Below the pieces are notes generated by a model that made no database searches, was not told where the DNA came from, and worked only from the letters and a program-made list of their open reading frames with translations. A program made the translations under genes and the position numbers. A stretch of 64,000 nucleotides of DNA from Clostridia bacterium (GTDB lineage: Bacteria; Bacillota; Clostridia; Oscillospirales; Acutalibacteraceae), in assembly GCA_017438845.1 (NCBI GenBank), contig JAFRUO010000021.1, positions 1 through 64,000 on the forward strand, written 5' to 3'. This document shows positions 32,313 to 41,342 of the stretch, in pieces. Positions within the stretch are counted from its first letter, which is position 1; each line of letters opens with the position of its first letter.

Positions 32313-34001
32313 TTATGCGATGAGAGTATTGTTTTCACTCTTTTTGCGCTTTAAATCCTCAATATATTTGAGCGCTTCCTCAAAGGCATCTTGGAACTTG
32401 AAGTTAATAGTGATATTACCCTCTCTGTGAACATATATGGAATCGACCAGCTCAACGAGCATTGGGCGCGTCAGCTCGCCGATATCGGCATATTCGCAGA
32501 AATGCTTGATGAACTCGTTCTTTCTGATGTCCTTATCCAGCACCTCTCGTTCTTTCTCCTCAACACCCTTTATCTTTTGCTCAACCGCCTTGATTTTCTC
32601 ATTGATATCGGCTTTCAGACTTGTATATTCCTCCTGAGTAATAGCCCCGTCCTTCCAGTCGGGATACAGACTCATAGAGTGCTTTTTCAGCTTTTCAATC
32701 TCCGCATAGTACTGATCCTTGGTGCGCTGATACAGGCTGATTTTCTGCTGCCTTTCAGCTTTCTTTTCAACCTCATAAACAAATTGCTCAATATCAAGCG
32801 CCATATCAATCAGCGTACGCAGCGTGACATACACCGCCTCCTCCAGCTTATCATAACGAATAGAATGAGTGCTGCAGGCGTCCTTTGAAATCTTTGTTGA
32901 GGTAACACAGCGATAGTAAACATAGGTGCCGTAATCATGGTTATTTGTCTTCTTGCCCATCGCACGATGACAATCCGCACACTTAACCAAGCCCGCAAAC
33001 TTGTCCACAGTATTAGTCGCCTTCAAAATCTTCGTGTTGTTGTTAAAAAGACTCTGTGCTTTTTTGAACGTATCAAGGTCAATAATCGACTCATGAGTGC
33101 CCTCAACAATAATCCAATTCTCCTTCGGAACGGCAACGCACTTCTTGATTTTATAGCTCATATTGGTGTTCTTGCCCTGCACCATATTACCGATATACAT
33201 CTCGTTTTTTAGGATGCGGCGCACGGTCTGGTCGCACCATACACCCTTGTCGCCGATATTGGAATTAGCCCTGTAATTTAAGCCCTGCGAGTGCTTATAG
33301 TCCGTAGGGTTCATAATCCCCATATCGTTCAGCTCACGGGTAATACCGATAACGCTTTTGCCTGAGATGAACAGATTGAATATCATTCTGACAATCTCTG
33401 CAGCCTCTTCATCAATAATCAGTTTGTGCCTGTCCTTCGGGTCTTTTTTGTAGCCGTAGCAGGCAAAGGAACCGATGAACTCGCCCTTCTTTCGAGAAGC
33501 GTCAAGAGTACCTCTGATGTTGACCGAGGTAGTCGCCGCCAAGCTTTCGTTAATAACATTAGTAATACCGAGCGTCACGCACTGCGTTGCAGAGTTCATA
33601 TTGCCGGCATAGGAATCGTAGCCGTTATTGAGCGCGATAAAGCGAATCTTGAAGCGCAGAAAAATGTCATCCAAGTACTTGCCTGTTTCCGTATAGTTAC
33701 GCCCGAAACGGGACAAGTCCTTAACGATAACGCAGTTGACATTCCCTGCATAGACATCATCCATCATACGCTGAAAGCCCGGGCGGTCAAAACTAGTTCC
33801 GGAATAGCCGTCGTCGATATAGATATCGTACACCTCAATGTCCTCATGCTGCTTAACATACTGCGACAGGATTTCTCTCTGTGAGGTTACAGAGTAGCTC
33901 TCACGGTTATCGCCGTCCTCACGGGACAGACGAATATAAAGAGCAGCCTTCCAGCTTTTAGTAATGCTTAGAGGCTGCTCTGTTTCTTTGTAATTTGACA
34001 T
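32313..34001 (-). CDS. Large serine recombinase (TnpX/TndX-like)
   Basis: 562 residues. The N-terminal resolvase domain has ALYIRLSREDGD with the nucleophilic Ser, VNCVIVKDLSRFGRNY and a long E-helix. A Recombinase domain follows with ARRILKNEMYIGNMVQG-like TVRRILKNEMYIGN, then a zinc ribbon (CADCHRAMGKK ... YRCVTS) and a coiled coil rich in Glu/Lys. Enzymes of this class integrate and excise elements at short core sites without directionally duplicating the target. It is the best candidate for the integrase of the spoVAD-splitting element, though it lies 8.0 kb and 12.2 kb from the two ends. GGAGG precedes the start. Confidence 0.92.
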   Translation of the reverse strand: MSNYKETEQPLSITKSWKAALYIRLSREDGDNRESYSVTSQREILSQYVKQHEDIEVYDIYIDDGYSGTSFDRPGFQRMMDDVYAGNVNCVIVKDLSRFGRNYTETGKYLDDIFLRFKIRFIALNNGYDSYAGNMNSATQCVTLGITNVINESLAATTSVNIRGTLDASRKKGEFIGSFACYGYKKDPKDRHKLIIDEEAAEIVRMIFNLFISGKSVIGITRELNDMGIMNPTDYKHSQGLNYRANSNIGDKGVWCDQTVRRILKNEMYIGNMVQGKNTNMSYKIKKCVAVPKENWIIVEGTHESIIDLDTFKKAQSLFNNNTKILKATNTVDKFAGLVKCADCHRAMGKKTNNHDYGTYVYYRCVTSTKISKDACSTHSIRYDKLEEAVYVTLRTLIDMALDIEQFVYEVEKKAERQQKISLYQRTKDQYYAEIEKLKKHSMSLYPDWKDGAITQEEYTSLKADINEKIKAVEQKIKGVEEKEREVLDKDIRKNEFIKHFCEYADIGELTRPMLVELVDSIYVHREGNITINFKFQDAFEEALKYIEDLKRKKSENNTLIA

Positions 34002-34093
34002 AATAAATAGCCTCCATTAATTAGTGAAGGCAATAGACGAATATCCGCAATTAGAGTATAGCATATTGTCTCCATAATTTCAATTACTAAATT

Positions 34094-34354
34094 TTACAAA
34101 AACTCATCAGGGTTTGTAACAACATCCATAATACTGTCCGAAAAGCGTTTACCGTTGCCGAAGTTGACCTTCACTCCAACGTCACCCACTCGGAACATAT
34201 ACGGGTTTCTTATAAAGTCAAAGTAATCACTCAGCTTATAGCCGTAAACTCTGTCAATCGGTATCTGCAAATTCTTCATATCAACAAGCTCACTCTTGTC
34301 AGCTCCCTTGATATCTGCCTGCTTCAGCTTATTGAGCTGCTCTTGGTTGAACAT
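34094..34354 (-). CDS. Small element-encoded protein (DUF6870-like)
   Basis: 86 residues from the ATG at 34354, which has GGAGGGATTGCC before it; a longer reading is not supported. Sequence features: MFNQEQLNKLKQADIKGADKSELVDM and NPYMFRVGDVGVKVNFGNGKRFSDSI. Similar short proteins accompany mobilization genes in clostridial elements, sometimes annotated DUF6870. No activity is known. Confidence 0.6.
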   Translation of the reverse strand: MFNQEQLNKLKQADIKGADKSELVDMKNLQIPIDRVYGYKLSDYFDFIRNPYMFRVGDVGVKVNFGNGKRFSDSIMDVVTNPDEFL

Positions 34355-34424
34355 ATGGCAATCCCTCCACACCTTTATTTTAGGCGAGAGAGGGAAATTT
34401 ATACCATAAGACAGAGAATAGATA

Positions 34425-34790
34425 TTACTCCTCATATAACTCCTCCTCATATAATTCCGATAGCTTCCCCTTGTATTCCGGCAAGGTATAGTGGCGCTTG
34501 ATGTTATGGATAAAAAAGCTAATCTGACCAATTACCTTTTCAATTTCATCTGTGTTTGTATAACCGTTTCTATTTGCCGTTGCAACAAGCTGTCTTAAAT
34601 GGACGCACACCATATTCAACTCTCTAAGCTCTCTGTAGAAACTCCACGGTGGTGCTTCTCTCGGAACAAAATCCGTTACCAGCATCCGCACAAGGTTGGC
34701 TTCGCTTACCTTGCACTTTGCCGCTTTTCGTTTCAGCGTTGCGTCCTCCTTCTTACTGAACCAAAAGTTCTTTTTAATATTACGTTTCAT
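34425..34790 (-). CDS. mobC: MobC-like relaxosome accessory protein
   Basis: 121 residues. The start KKNFWFSKKEDATLKRKAAKCKVSEANLVRMLV is a ribbon-helix-helix-like DNA-binding head and the region LRQLVATANRNGYTNTDEIEKVIGQI is the conserved part of MobC proteins, which melt oriT for a relaxase. A palindrome cluster lies directly upstream. No relaxase (MobA) gene is seen in the element. Confidence 0.75.
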   Translation of the reverse strand: MKRNIKKNFWFSKKEDATLKRKAAKCKVSEANLVRMLVTDFVPREAPPWSFYRELRELNMVCVHLRQLVATANRNGYTNTDEIEKVIGQISFFIHNIKRHYTLPEYKGKLSELYEEELYEE

Positions 34791-34830
34791 TTTTAAATTC
34801 CTTTCATTTTTTGCTTTTCTTTCGGGTTTT

Positions 34831-34904
34831 AGGGTTGTCCCTATAGGAGTATTTTTACTGTTTGTGCCTACAAACAGTCTGCTTGTTAAGACTTAACAGC
34901 AAGC
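34831..34904. other. Candidate transfer origin (palindrome cluster)
   Basis: Within 75 bp upstream of mobC: AGGG-ttgt-CCCT (34831-34842), ACTGTTTGT-gcct-ACAAACAGT (34857-34878) and a bulged GCTTGTTAAG / CTTAACA..AAGC stem (34881-34904). Dense hairpins next to mobC are the usual look of an oriT. No nick site could be assigned. Confidence 0.45.
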
Positions 34905-34930
34905 TATTTGAAGCCCAAAAGATTCATTGA

Positions 34931-35287
34931 TTATTTTTGCTTACTAGCCGAAAAGGAAAGGTCTTTCCCTTCCTTTGCATCTGCAAGCTCTGCCTTTTTT
35001 AGATAGATTCCGCCCTGACTGTTACACTCATATTGCAGCCTTAGTCGAACGTTATTATCCATCTCATAAAAGCCGAGATACTTCTGCCACCAAAAGACAG
35101 GAGAGATAATTCTTCTGCCGTCCTCTAACACAAAGAACAGCCGAAGCATACCACTCCTTGCCTCTGCTTTTAATACTAACTCGCCGAAAAAGAAGCCTGC
35201 TTCATCCATAAATACAAAATCACTTGTATCCACGCCGCGTTCTCTCATTTCGGTTCGGGTTAATACCTTATTTGATTTTTCAGTCAT
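34931..35287 (-). CDS. Element-encoded protein of unknown function
   Basis: 118 residues from the ATG at 35287 with a perfect AAGGAGGTCAGA ribosome site; longer readings overlap the upstream gene. The sequence has alternating beta-like stretches (FVFMDEAGFFFGELVLKAEA, LRLFFVLEDGRRIISPVFWW) and a Lys-rich end. Not recognised as a known family; comparable small genes sit between mobC and regulatory genes in clostridial elements. Confidence 0.55.
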   Translation of the reverse strand: MTEKSNKVLTRTEMRERGVDTSDFVFMDEAGFFFGELVLKAEARSGMLRLFFVLEDGRRIISPVFWWQKYLGFYEMDNNVRLRLQYECNSQGGIYLKKAELADAKEGKDLSFSASKQK

Positions 35288-35369
35288 TCTGACCTCCTTA
35301 TACGTTACTACTTTAATTAAACTAATATTATTCTTTTTTCGGTAGGTATTTGGATATATAAATATATAT

Positions 35370-35669
35370 TTATTTATATTCCAAATTCGGCAAATGAGGA
35401 TTTTGCTTTGCGTAGGATGACCTACGCTGTCTTTCCGCCTCGTCAATCGGCTTCATTGTTCGGAAGGTTAATATGTCCTTGCTGACCTCGAACTCATAAC
35501 CACCGTTGCCAAAATCCTCAATCACTCTACAGAGCTTCGGATGAGAAGCAGCCATATCAAGCAGCGACCTTTTCAGTTTTGCATTATGCGTTACAATGCT
35601 GATATAGTCTATTGACTCATCCGTATAAAGCTCCGTTACCTTTTCCTTTTTGGTTAATCCTGTTCTCAC
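35370..35669 (-). CDS. Element-encoded protein of unknown function
   Basis: 99 residues starting at a GTG with AAAGGAGGTTTCCC before it. Contents: MRTGLTKKEKVTELYTDES, CRVIEDFGNGGYEFEVSKD and a basic tail. No family recognised. It is upstream of the previous gene and downstream of a 600-bp non-coding stretch. Confidence 0.5.
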   Translation of the reverse strand: MRTGLTKKEKVTELYTDESIDYISIVTHNAKLKRSLLDMAASHPKLCRVIEDFGNGGYEFEVSKDILTFRTMKPIDEAERQRRSSYAKQNPHLPNLEYK

Positions 35670-36272
35670 GGGAAACCTCCTTTTTCAAAATCTTCATTGC
35701 TTTTTTCGTTTCAAAAATTATGTGGCGATTTTTTTGATTTTTTCACTGCTCATAAGCAGGCAAATTCGAGCATTGTCAAATCAGCTTGCCTTTTTCTATC
35801 TCCCCGTCATAGAAGCAACGCTATCCGACAACCGCTTGTTTTTCCTTGCACAAGAGCAGCAAAGTGTAATCGCTGAAAAAAGGGATTAAAACCCTGTATT
35901 TTACCCGTTATAATGTGTATTTTTTTGATGTCATCACCTCGCTTTTTCTAATGCTTTTGGGTAAAAGAAATGCTACCGGCGCAATTCTGCCGATAGCTAT
36001 GTATTACTAAATCAGAGAGGCAAATACGGACGACATCAGGCTGAAAGTTAGTGGTGCAACCTATGCTCTTATTTACCCCTCTACTAATAAGGACACTTAG
36101 AAGCAGTTTGTAAACCAAAAACAAAAATTGTTTTAATGAATTTCAATTTAAAGTAATTTTTTCGTTTTATTGATATACATATAAACCTGTATTCACAATC
36201 AAAGATTAACAATAGACAATTGTATCCATTTCTGCTATGATTATATTATAAAACAGTAAAGGAGTTAATTAT
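35670..36272. other. 603-bp intergenic stretch without a credible gene
   Basis: No open frame with a ribosome site longer than about 30 codons was seen on either strand. It separates divergent genes (minus at 35669, plus at 36273) and includes GAGGTGATGACATC-like ribosome sites with no frame after them, so a degraded gene or leader peptide is possible. Confidence 0.5.
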
Positions 36273-36785
36273 ATGAACGATGATATTTTTAAGCAAAAAG
36301 ACGAAATTACAATCAGTAACAGTTCAACCAGATTTGATGATTATATTGAAAAATGCAGCAATTCTAAAAAGGTTGCTGCAAAATTTGATAATTCAGATAT
36401 ATTAATATTACCAACGAAATACGAAAATGATGAATACTATTTTGCCCAAGAGTCAATAGACTTTATTAAGTTTTGTCGTCAGTACAATGATAGTAATAGT
36501 ATAGATATTCTATCTGATAATGATATTAAAATGCGTTCTTTACATTCATTTGATTTATGGATGCCTGTAATCTGGGTTGCCTCAAATGTGGTTTTACCCA
36601 TTGTAGTCGGTTTAGTTACTAATTATATTTACGATAAATTAAAAGGACGAGAAAATGAAGATGCTCAAATTGATATAACCTTTATGGTGAATCGTGATGG
36701 AGAAGAAGATAAGATTATTCATTACAAAGGGGATGCAAAAACCTTTGAGAAAACATTTAATAAGATAGATATTAATAAAATGTGA
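36273..36785 (+). CDS. Single-span membrane protein of unknown function
   Basis: 170 residues: a charged N-terminal half, a hydrophobic segment [26 protein letters not shown] near residues 95-120, and a C-terminal polar domain ([33 protein letters not shown]) that looks beta-rich. A GGAG site precedes the ATG. It is followed after 7 bp by a SEC-C protein, and both are much more AT-rich than the neighbouring mobilization genes. The pair may be a defence module (membrane effector plus partner), but no family was recognised. Confidence 0.55.
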   Translation: MNDDIFKQKDEITISNSSTRFDDYIEKCSNSKKVAAKFDNSDILILPTKYENDEYYFAQESIDFIKFCRQYNDSNSIDILSDNDIKMRSLHSFDLWMPVIWVASNVVLPIVVGLVTNYIYDKLKGRENEDAQIDITFMVNRDGEEDKIIHYKGDAKTFEKTFNKIDINKM

Positions 36786-36792
36786 GACACCA

Positions 36793-37662
36793 ATGTTACA
36801 ATACTTTCTTGATAATAAAGCATTAGAATCAGCAAATCAGATTTGCAATGAACTAAACAAAATAAAATCTAAAATAACAAATACGGATTACTCTAGTTCG
36901 TATGAATTTTACCATAACTGTTCAGATTTGTTTGCTCAAATAGAAGAAACTGCGCATCAGAAAAACGATGAAAAACTTGCGAATGCTCAACTTGTATTTC
37001 GTAGTTATTTTCTTCTTTTTTGTGATTTATCTGCTTATTTTAATTTGCTGTCACAAAAAGAATACAGAAAGTCTTGGGATAAACTTCAAGACTGCCTCGA
37101 TAAAATCAAATTTGTCCGGAAATACATAAATACTAATCGATTCGAAACAGATGACTTATACTCTCTCTTGGTTAATTATGAAAGCTTGTATCCGTTCTCC
37201 GTTTTCTTTAGTAGCGACTATGTTATTTCAAAATCTCATTGCAGTATCTGTGGTAAATCTATGTTGAGCCCTGATTGTACTCATATTAAAGGTAATATTT
37301 ATTGGGGAGAAATGGCAAAAGAATGCGTTGATGAAATCGAATTCAAATCTGTTAGCATTGTTGATCATCCAGACGACAAACGCTGTGTTGTAGAAAAGAA
37401 AGATGATAAGCGAAGTGAAGAAGAAAAGTTCCTAAAACTACATCAATTCATTTCTCTAAAGCAGCCATTTTTACAACAATTCACAGTATCTGCTAGGGAA
37501 GGATATAAAAAAGACGAAACAATAAAAGGAGTGGGAAGAAATGATTTATGTCCATGTGGAAGCGGTAAAAAATTCAAGAAGTGTTGTGGACGCAACATAT
37601 ATAAGGAGCATATTTATTACACTGTCAAACCTCTTAATACCGTAAAACTAATTATTCTGTAG
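36793..37662 (+). CDS. SEC-C motif protein
   Basis: 289 residues. Helical N-terminal half ([13 protein letters not shown] ... [14 protein letters not shown]), a possible zinc site ([15 protein letters not shown] near residue 155) and a C-terminal SEC-C zinc motif [19 protein letters not shown] near residue 255. SEC-C was named from SecA but also occurs in stand-alone proteins of mobile and defence loci, probably as a protein-contact module. It is cotranscribed with the membrane protein before it and ends 15 bp inside the convergent sigma-factor gene. Confidence 0.7.
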   Translation: MLQYFLDNKALESANQICNELNKIKSKITNTDYSSSYEFYHNCSDLFAQIEETAHQKNDEKLANAQLVFRSYFLLFCDLSAYFNLLSQKEYRKSWDKLQDCLDKIKFVRKYINTNRFETDDLYSLLVNYESLYPFSVFFSSDYVISKSHCSICGKSMLSPDCTHIKGNIYWGEMAKECVDEIEFKSVSIVDHPDDKRCVVEKKDDKRSEEEKFLKLHQFISLKQPFLQQFTVSAREGYKKDETIKGVGRNDLCPCGSGKKFKKCCGRNIYKEHIYYTVKPLNTVKLIIL

Positions 37663-38061
37663 TATATACAAACCAATGGAAAGGGAGCCTATTTGCATAA
37701 GCTCCCTTAACCTTTTGATGACCTTTGTATGCCTTTTTGAGACCGCCATTTTACTAATACCGAACTGTTTTCCAATTCTTTCCATAGACCAGCTCTCATA
37801 GTAATAGAGGTAGATTAGCTTCTTTTCCTCGGGTGTTAATTTCCGAATTGCACTGCGTAATTCTTCCAATTCAAGGCGATGGACTACCTCAAGATAGGTA
37901 TCATCAACGGGTTGACTTAACCGCTTTGAAGCAAGAACCTCTTGCTCAAAGTCACCCATGCTTAGGTGCCGTCTGTCGCTTCTGTCCTGTGCTTCCTGTC
38001 GCCTTTTGTCCGTCTCAAGGAACGCTTGAACCTCCCCTGACTTCTCTACTTCGGGATACAA
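37648..38061 (-). CDS. Sigma-70-like (region 4) factor of the element
   Basis: About 137 residues from a TTG at 38059-38061; no ATG occurs in frame up to the stop at 38098, so the start is unresolved. [15 protein letters not shown] and [48 protein letters not shown] contain the sigma region-4 helix-turn-helix. Sigma-like factors of this type occur in Tn-type mobilizable elements and probably drive element genes. Its transcript starts at a LexA-box promoter about 230 nt upstream and has a long structured leader. Confidence 0.75.
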   Translation of the reverse strand: MYPEVEKSGEVQAFLETDKRRQEAQDRSDRRHLSMGDFEQEVLASKRLSQPVDDTYLEVVHRLELEELRSAIRKLTPEEKKLIYLYYYESWSMERIGKQFGISKMAVSKRHTKVIKRLRELMQIGSLSIGLYILQNN

Positions 38062-38290
38062 ATCACCATATTCAATTGTCGTGATAAAAATAACCGTTTA
38101 CCTTTTTCCTTCCGCCGGAAAGAAGTAAGTGTGGCATAGTCGAGACAGTTACCACGGCTGCCAATCTCTCAGTACTCACTCCTAAGTTTCAGTGCAAAAG
38201 TGGTATCTAAAAGACTTAAGGTTGAACAATAATTACAACCTTACCGACTAAATTTATCATAAGGCTTTCGCCCGATGACCTACCTTAATG
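38062..38290 (-). promoter_or_regulatory. Structured leader of the sigma-factor transcript
   Basis: About 230 nt of untranslated RNA. Hairpins seen on the minus strand include GGGCGAAAGCC, AAGGTTG ... CAACCTT and CTTTCCGGCGGAAGG. It also holds a short reading after TTAGGAGTGAG that could be a leader peptide. Role unknown. Confidence 0.4.
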
Positions 38291-38297
38291 TAGTTTT

Positions 38298-38326
38298 ATT
38301 ATATAGAACATTTGTTCTTTTGTCAA
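38298..38326 (-). promoter_or_regulatory. Consensus promoter with a LexA-like (SOS) box in the spacer
   Basis: On the minus strand TTGACA (38321-38326), a 17-bp spacer, TATAAT (38298-38303): a fully consensus promoter. The spacer contains GAACAAATGTTC (38306-38317), matching the Gram-positive LexA/DinR pattern GAAC-N4-GTTC. LexA bound here would occlude RNA polymerase, tying the element sigma factor to DNA damage. Confidence 0.7.
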
Positions 38327-38349
38327 GTCATTTTGAAGAAACACATATA

Positions 38350-38391
38350 AAAAAGAAGGATGATTTCAGCATTGAAACCACCCTTCTTTTT
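38350..38391 (-). terminator. Terminator after the 38.5-kb gene
   Basis: AAAAAGAAGG ... CCTTCTTTTTT with a further GGTTTCA/TGAAATC pairing; the T-run lies on the minus strand, downstream of the gene ending at 38513. Confidence 0.65.
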
Positions 38392-38512
38392 CAACTTTGC
38401 TCTAAATTGTCAAAAAACACAAAATTGCGTTGCGTAGTCTTAACGAGCAGACCCTTTGTAGCCACAAACGGTAAAATTCCTCCTTTAGGGGCACCCTAAG
38501 ACCTGCGAATTG

Positions 38513-39157
38513 TTATACCAAATATTTACAATTCGTTTTGGTGTTAACAACATCCATCAAGTAGGAAACATTAAATGTCTCCGAATCATTAACCCCTATT
38601 TTTACAGCATTATTACTTGAATAATAAAAATCAAAATGCTTTAACGGGTGCAAATCTTTTATATGGTTTTGATCATCAAAATCATACCGCAAATATCCCG
38701 GTTCAAAACCAATTAAATAATTCACTAATTCATAATATACGTCTTCTTTTTCGTAAACTAAATAATCCGAGAATTCATCTATACACTTTTCAAAAAGCTT
38801 TTCAATTCCATTATTTATAACATCTTTATCGTTAAAAATTGACAACAAAATGGAAGTAGCAAAAGAATCTAACAGGGTTTGATTAAATAAACATTCCAAT
38901 CCTTCGTCGGTTTCTTTTACAATAAATGGAAAACAAAATGAAACGATCTTTTTTTCATAATGAAAAAACAACCTGCTCATTTTATCAACTACCAAAACAA
39001 TTTTATTGCAATCATTAGAAATTTCTTTTTTGCTTTCCGAAAACGAAATATATTTTATTGTATGTAGCAATACCTTAATAATATCTTCTTTGTCTCTGAT
39101 AACAATATCCAAATCACTTAGTAAAGTCTTTGGAATATCGAACTCATAAATCTTCAT
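38513..39157 (-). CDS. Protein of unknown function, possibly DUF2290-like
   Basis: 214 residues with no clear motif except PGYLRYDFDDQNHIKDLHPLKHFDFYYSS, which resembles DUF2290-type proteins (R-Y-D ... H-P-x-x-H). Start codon ATG four bases after the helicase stop; both genes form one unit. No membrane segment. Role unknown; the partnership with an SF1 helicase suggests a defence or DNA-processing function. Confidence 0.5.
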   Translation of the reverse strand: MKIYEFDIPKTLLSDLDIVIRDKEDIIKVLLHTIKYISFSESKKEISNDCNKIVLVVDKMSRLFFHYEKKIVSFCFPFIVKETDEGLECLFNQTLLDSFATSILLSIFNDKDVINNGIEKLFEKCIDEFSDYLVYEKEDVYYELVNYLIGFEPGYLRYDFDDQNHIKDLHPLKHFDFYYSSNNAVKIGVNDSETFNVSYLMDVVNTKTNCKYLV

Positions 39158-39160
39158 TTG

Positions 39161-41179
39161 CTAACGATATGCTCCCATAAATTTTAATGTTCTATCTCTA
39201 ATTTCATCTTCCGGAGGACAATTATAATCACTGAAAAAGTCCATAACATTTTGAACAATAGTATCTTGCTTACTTATCAAACCAGGTTCTTTGCTAATTG
39301 TTTCAACTATTATATCTCTTATTGGTTTATGGGTCTTTTCTGCTTTTTTTACAGCTATTTGGACTTTTTTGTTCTGCTGTTCTTTTTCCTCATCAGAAGG
39401 TTCGATTAATCTTAAAATACCACTTTGCGACAAATCATCAATAACCTGTTTATAGGTGTTAAAAAACGGTTCGTTTCCTGCTGTATTAGGTAATACCAAA
39501 TAAGATGATACAAGAGACCTTGTAAGCATCATATACAATGTGTTTCTCGAAAACACATTTCTAGTAACCCTACCATTTACAACTACTATAACAAATGGAA
39601 ACTCTAAGCCCTTAATATTGTTCTTGTTACTGATAAAAACCGCATTTTCAATAAGCGTTTTTGTTTCGTAACCCTTAATAGCTCTCCAGCCATCAAACCT
39701 TTGCGGTATAGCAATCTGCAATCTGTCCGCAAACCGATAACTATCCTGATTGCTACCAGTAAACACAACGGCAATATCGTTAGGACAGATAGTGGTGTGT
39801 TTGTCACACAACTGGGTTATTATACTTATAACCGTCTCAACACAATCATTTGAATTATTAATATTAATGGTTGAGATATCAGAAGTATCTAGATCTTCAA
39901 ATCTTCTTAACGGTTTTCTGGTTAACTCTATTGTGTTATCATCTTGATCGCGTTCAATCGAATAACCGCATGCTGTCCATTCTTCATCATCAAGCCACCT
40001 AATAATAGGGCTTTCGTAAAGTCCCATTCCTACTGCATGGGCAAACATTAAAGTTTTAGGGTCTGTCCTATAGCATTTGTTTAATAAATAATCGCTTTGA
40101 ACGGACTGTGACACATTCATATCATATATATCCTGGAATATATCACCCGCAACATATACTTTTTTACTTGTAATCATTTCACACAATTCAAAAAACGAAT
40201 CAGGAAAATCTTGACTTTCATCAATAAGAATATAATCAAAACAAGGTTCAATGTTATCTAACGTGTTTAACTTTTCAATAGCATCTTTGCATACAGTATC
40301 AAAAGAGCCAGCATCAGTAAAGGTCTGAAATGGGATATTATATGCTCTACATAAATAACTATAAATTCCCGAGTTTTTGTTAGACACTGAACCCCAACTT
40401 GGAATTACCCAAAGTCTTTCTTCCCATTTTATCTGTTCCTCAACCTTCATAAAATTAAAGAATTCGGGTATCCTTGTCTTCATCTTTTCAGATAATATTT
40501 TATTGTAGCAAGTAAACACAATTTTACTATCTTTTTCTTCCGTATAGATTGCTTTTAATTTATGCAAAAGAAGTTCGGTTTTTCCAGTTCCTGCCAATCC
40601 TTGTATTGTAATACGTTTTGAGTCAATAGAATTTGAATATATAAATCTGCTTTGATCGCCATCAAACAATACAATTTTGCGTTTTATGCTTTCAAGTAAA
40701 TTAGTCGGCGTTTCGCCTATAACTCTGATGTCATTAACGCTTCCAATTAATAGAGAAATTAAAAATTCGGCATGGCGAATTTCTTCAACTTCACTCAAAG
40801 ATGAAACCGCTAAAATGTTTTGCAAACTCTCATTATTGGTTCTAACAATTAACCTATCCTTCCAGGCTTTTGGTCTTCCTAAATACTTGCGATATTCATA
40901 TTTCTCGCTCAAATATCCTAAATCTTCAATAAAATCATCTGCAAATTCATCAAATTCTTCGTTGGCTTCGTTAAGATTAATAATTATTACCTTATTTCCG
41001 GGGATTAATACTATAAGATAATCTTCGTACTCATATCCGACTTCTTGATTCGCACCTAATGCATGCTGAAGAATATAAACCTGCTTAGAATTCTCTTCGG
41101 AATATGTTTTTAATTCGTTAATGATATCCCTATTCTTATCAGAATCAGTAACATTTGAAAAAAACAAACTATTTTCCAT
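39161..41179 (-). CDS. Superfamily 1 (UvrD/Rep-like) DNA helicase
   Basis: 672 residues from the ATG at 41179, chosen for its GGTGGAGGTGATATC ribosome site. The N-terminal about 190 residues are not recognised. Motor motifs: IQGLAGTGKTELLLHKL (Walker A, near 195), FTCYNKILSEKM, YILIDESQDFPDSF (motif II, near 320), a GDIFQDIYDM motif III, and LYMMLTRSLVSSYLVLPN (motif VI). SF1 helicases with unrecognised N-domains and a small partner gene are frequent in phage-defence islands. It is separated from the restriction-modification genes by a terminator. Confidence 0.8.
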   Translation of the reverse strand: MENSLFFSNVTDSDKNRDIINELKTYSEENSKQVYILQHALGANQEVGYEYEDYLIVLIPGNKVIIINLNEANEEFDEFADDFIEDLGYLSEKYEYRKYLGRPKAWKDRLIVRTNNESLQNILAVSSLSEVEEIRHAEFLISLLIGSVNDIRVIGETPTNLLESIKRKIVLFDGDQSRFIYSNSIDSKRITIQGLAGTGKTELLLHKLKAIYTEEKDSKIVFTCYNKILSEKMKTRIPEFFNFMKVEEQIKWEERLWVIPSWGSVSNKNSGIYSYLCRAYNIPFQTFTDAGSFDTVCKDAIEKLNTLDNIEPCFDYILIDESQDFPDSFFELCEMITSKKVYVAGDIFQDIYDMNVSQSVQSDYLLNKCYRTDPKTLMFAHAVGMGLYESPIIRWLDDEEWTACGYSIERDQDDNTIELTRKPLRRFEDLDTSDISTININNSNDCVETVISIITQLCDKHTTICPNDIAVVFTGSNQDSYRFADRLQIAIPQRFDGWRAIKGYETKTLIENAVFISNKNNIKGLEFPFVIVVVNGRVTRNVFSRNTLYMMLTRSLVSSYLVLPNTAGNEPFFNTYKQVIDDLSQSGILRLIEPSDEEKEQQNKKVQIAVKKAEKTHKPIRDIIVETISKEPGLISKQDTIVQNVMDFFSDYNCPPEDEIRDRTLKFMGAYR

Positions 41180-41273
41180 GATATCACCTCCACCAATTTG
41201 TTTCATTATATCATAAACTAAAAACCATAACAACACATTATTTGTTATCAAACAGTTATTGAAATATAAGGAA

Positions 41274-41299
41274 AGGGCAGTTTTTCACAAAACCGCCCT
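41274..41299 (-). terminator. Terminator after the specificity subunit gene
   Basis: AGGGC-GGTTTTgtgAAAAAC-TGCCCT type imperfect stem flanked by T-rich runs, between the S-subunit stop and the helicase start. Confidence 0.6.
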
Positions 41300-41342
41300 A
41301 AAAAAACACCATTATCCATCTATTGCAATTATATATAATTTA

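Noticed and set aside
34831..34904. Palindromes ahead of mobC as terminators only
   Set aside because: They lack T-runs after the stems and cluster three in a row, which suits an oriT better; not excluded for the first stem.
35670..36272. Hidden replication or relaxase gene
   Set aside because: No open frame of useful length on either strand.
39161..41179. Helicase as the missing HsdR of the R-M system
   Set aside because: It is an SF1 UvrD-like helicase, not the SF2 motor of HsdR, and a terminator separates it from the R-M genes; the nuclease domain is in the methylase gene.
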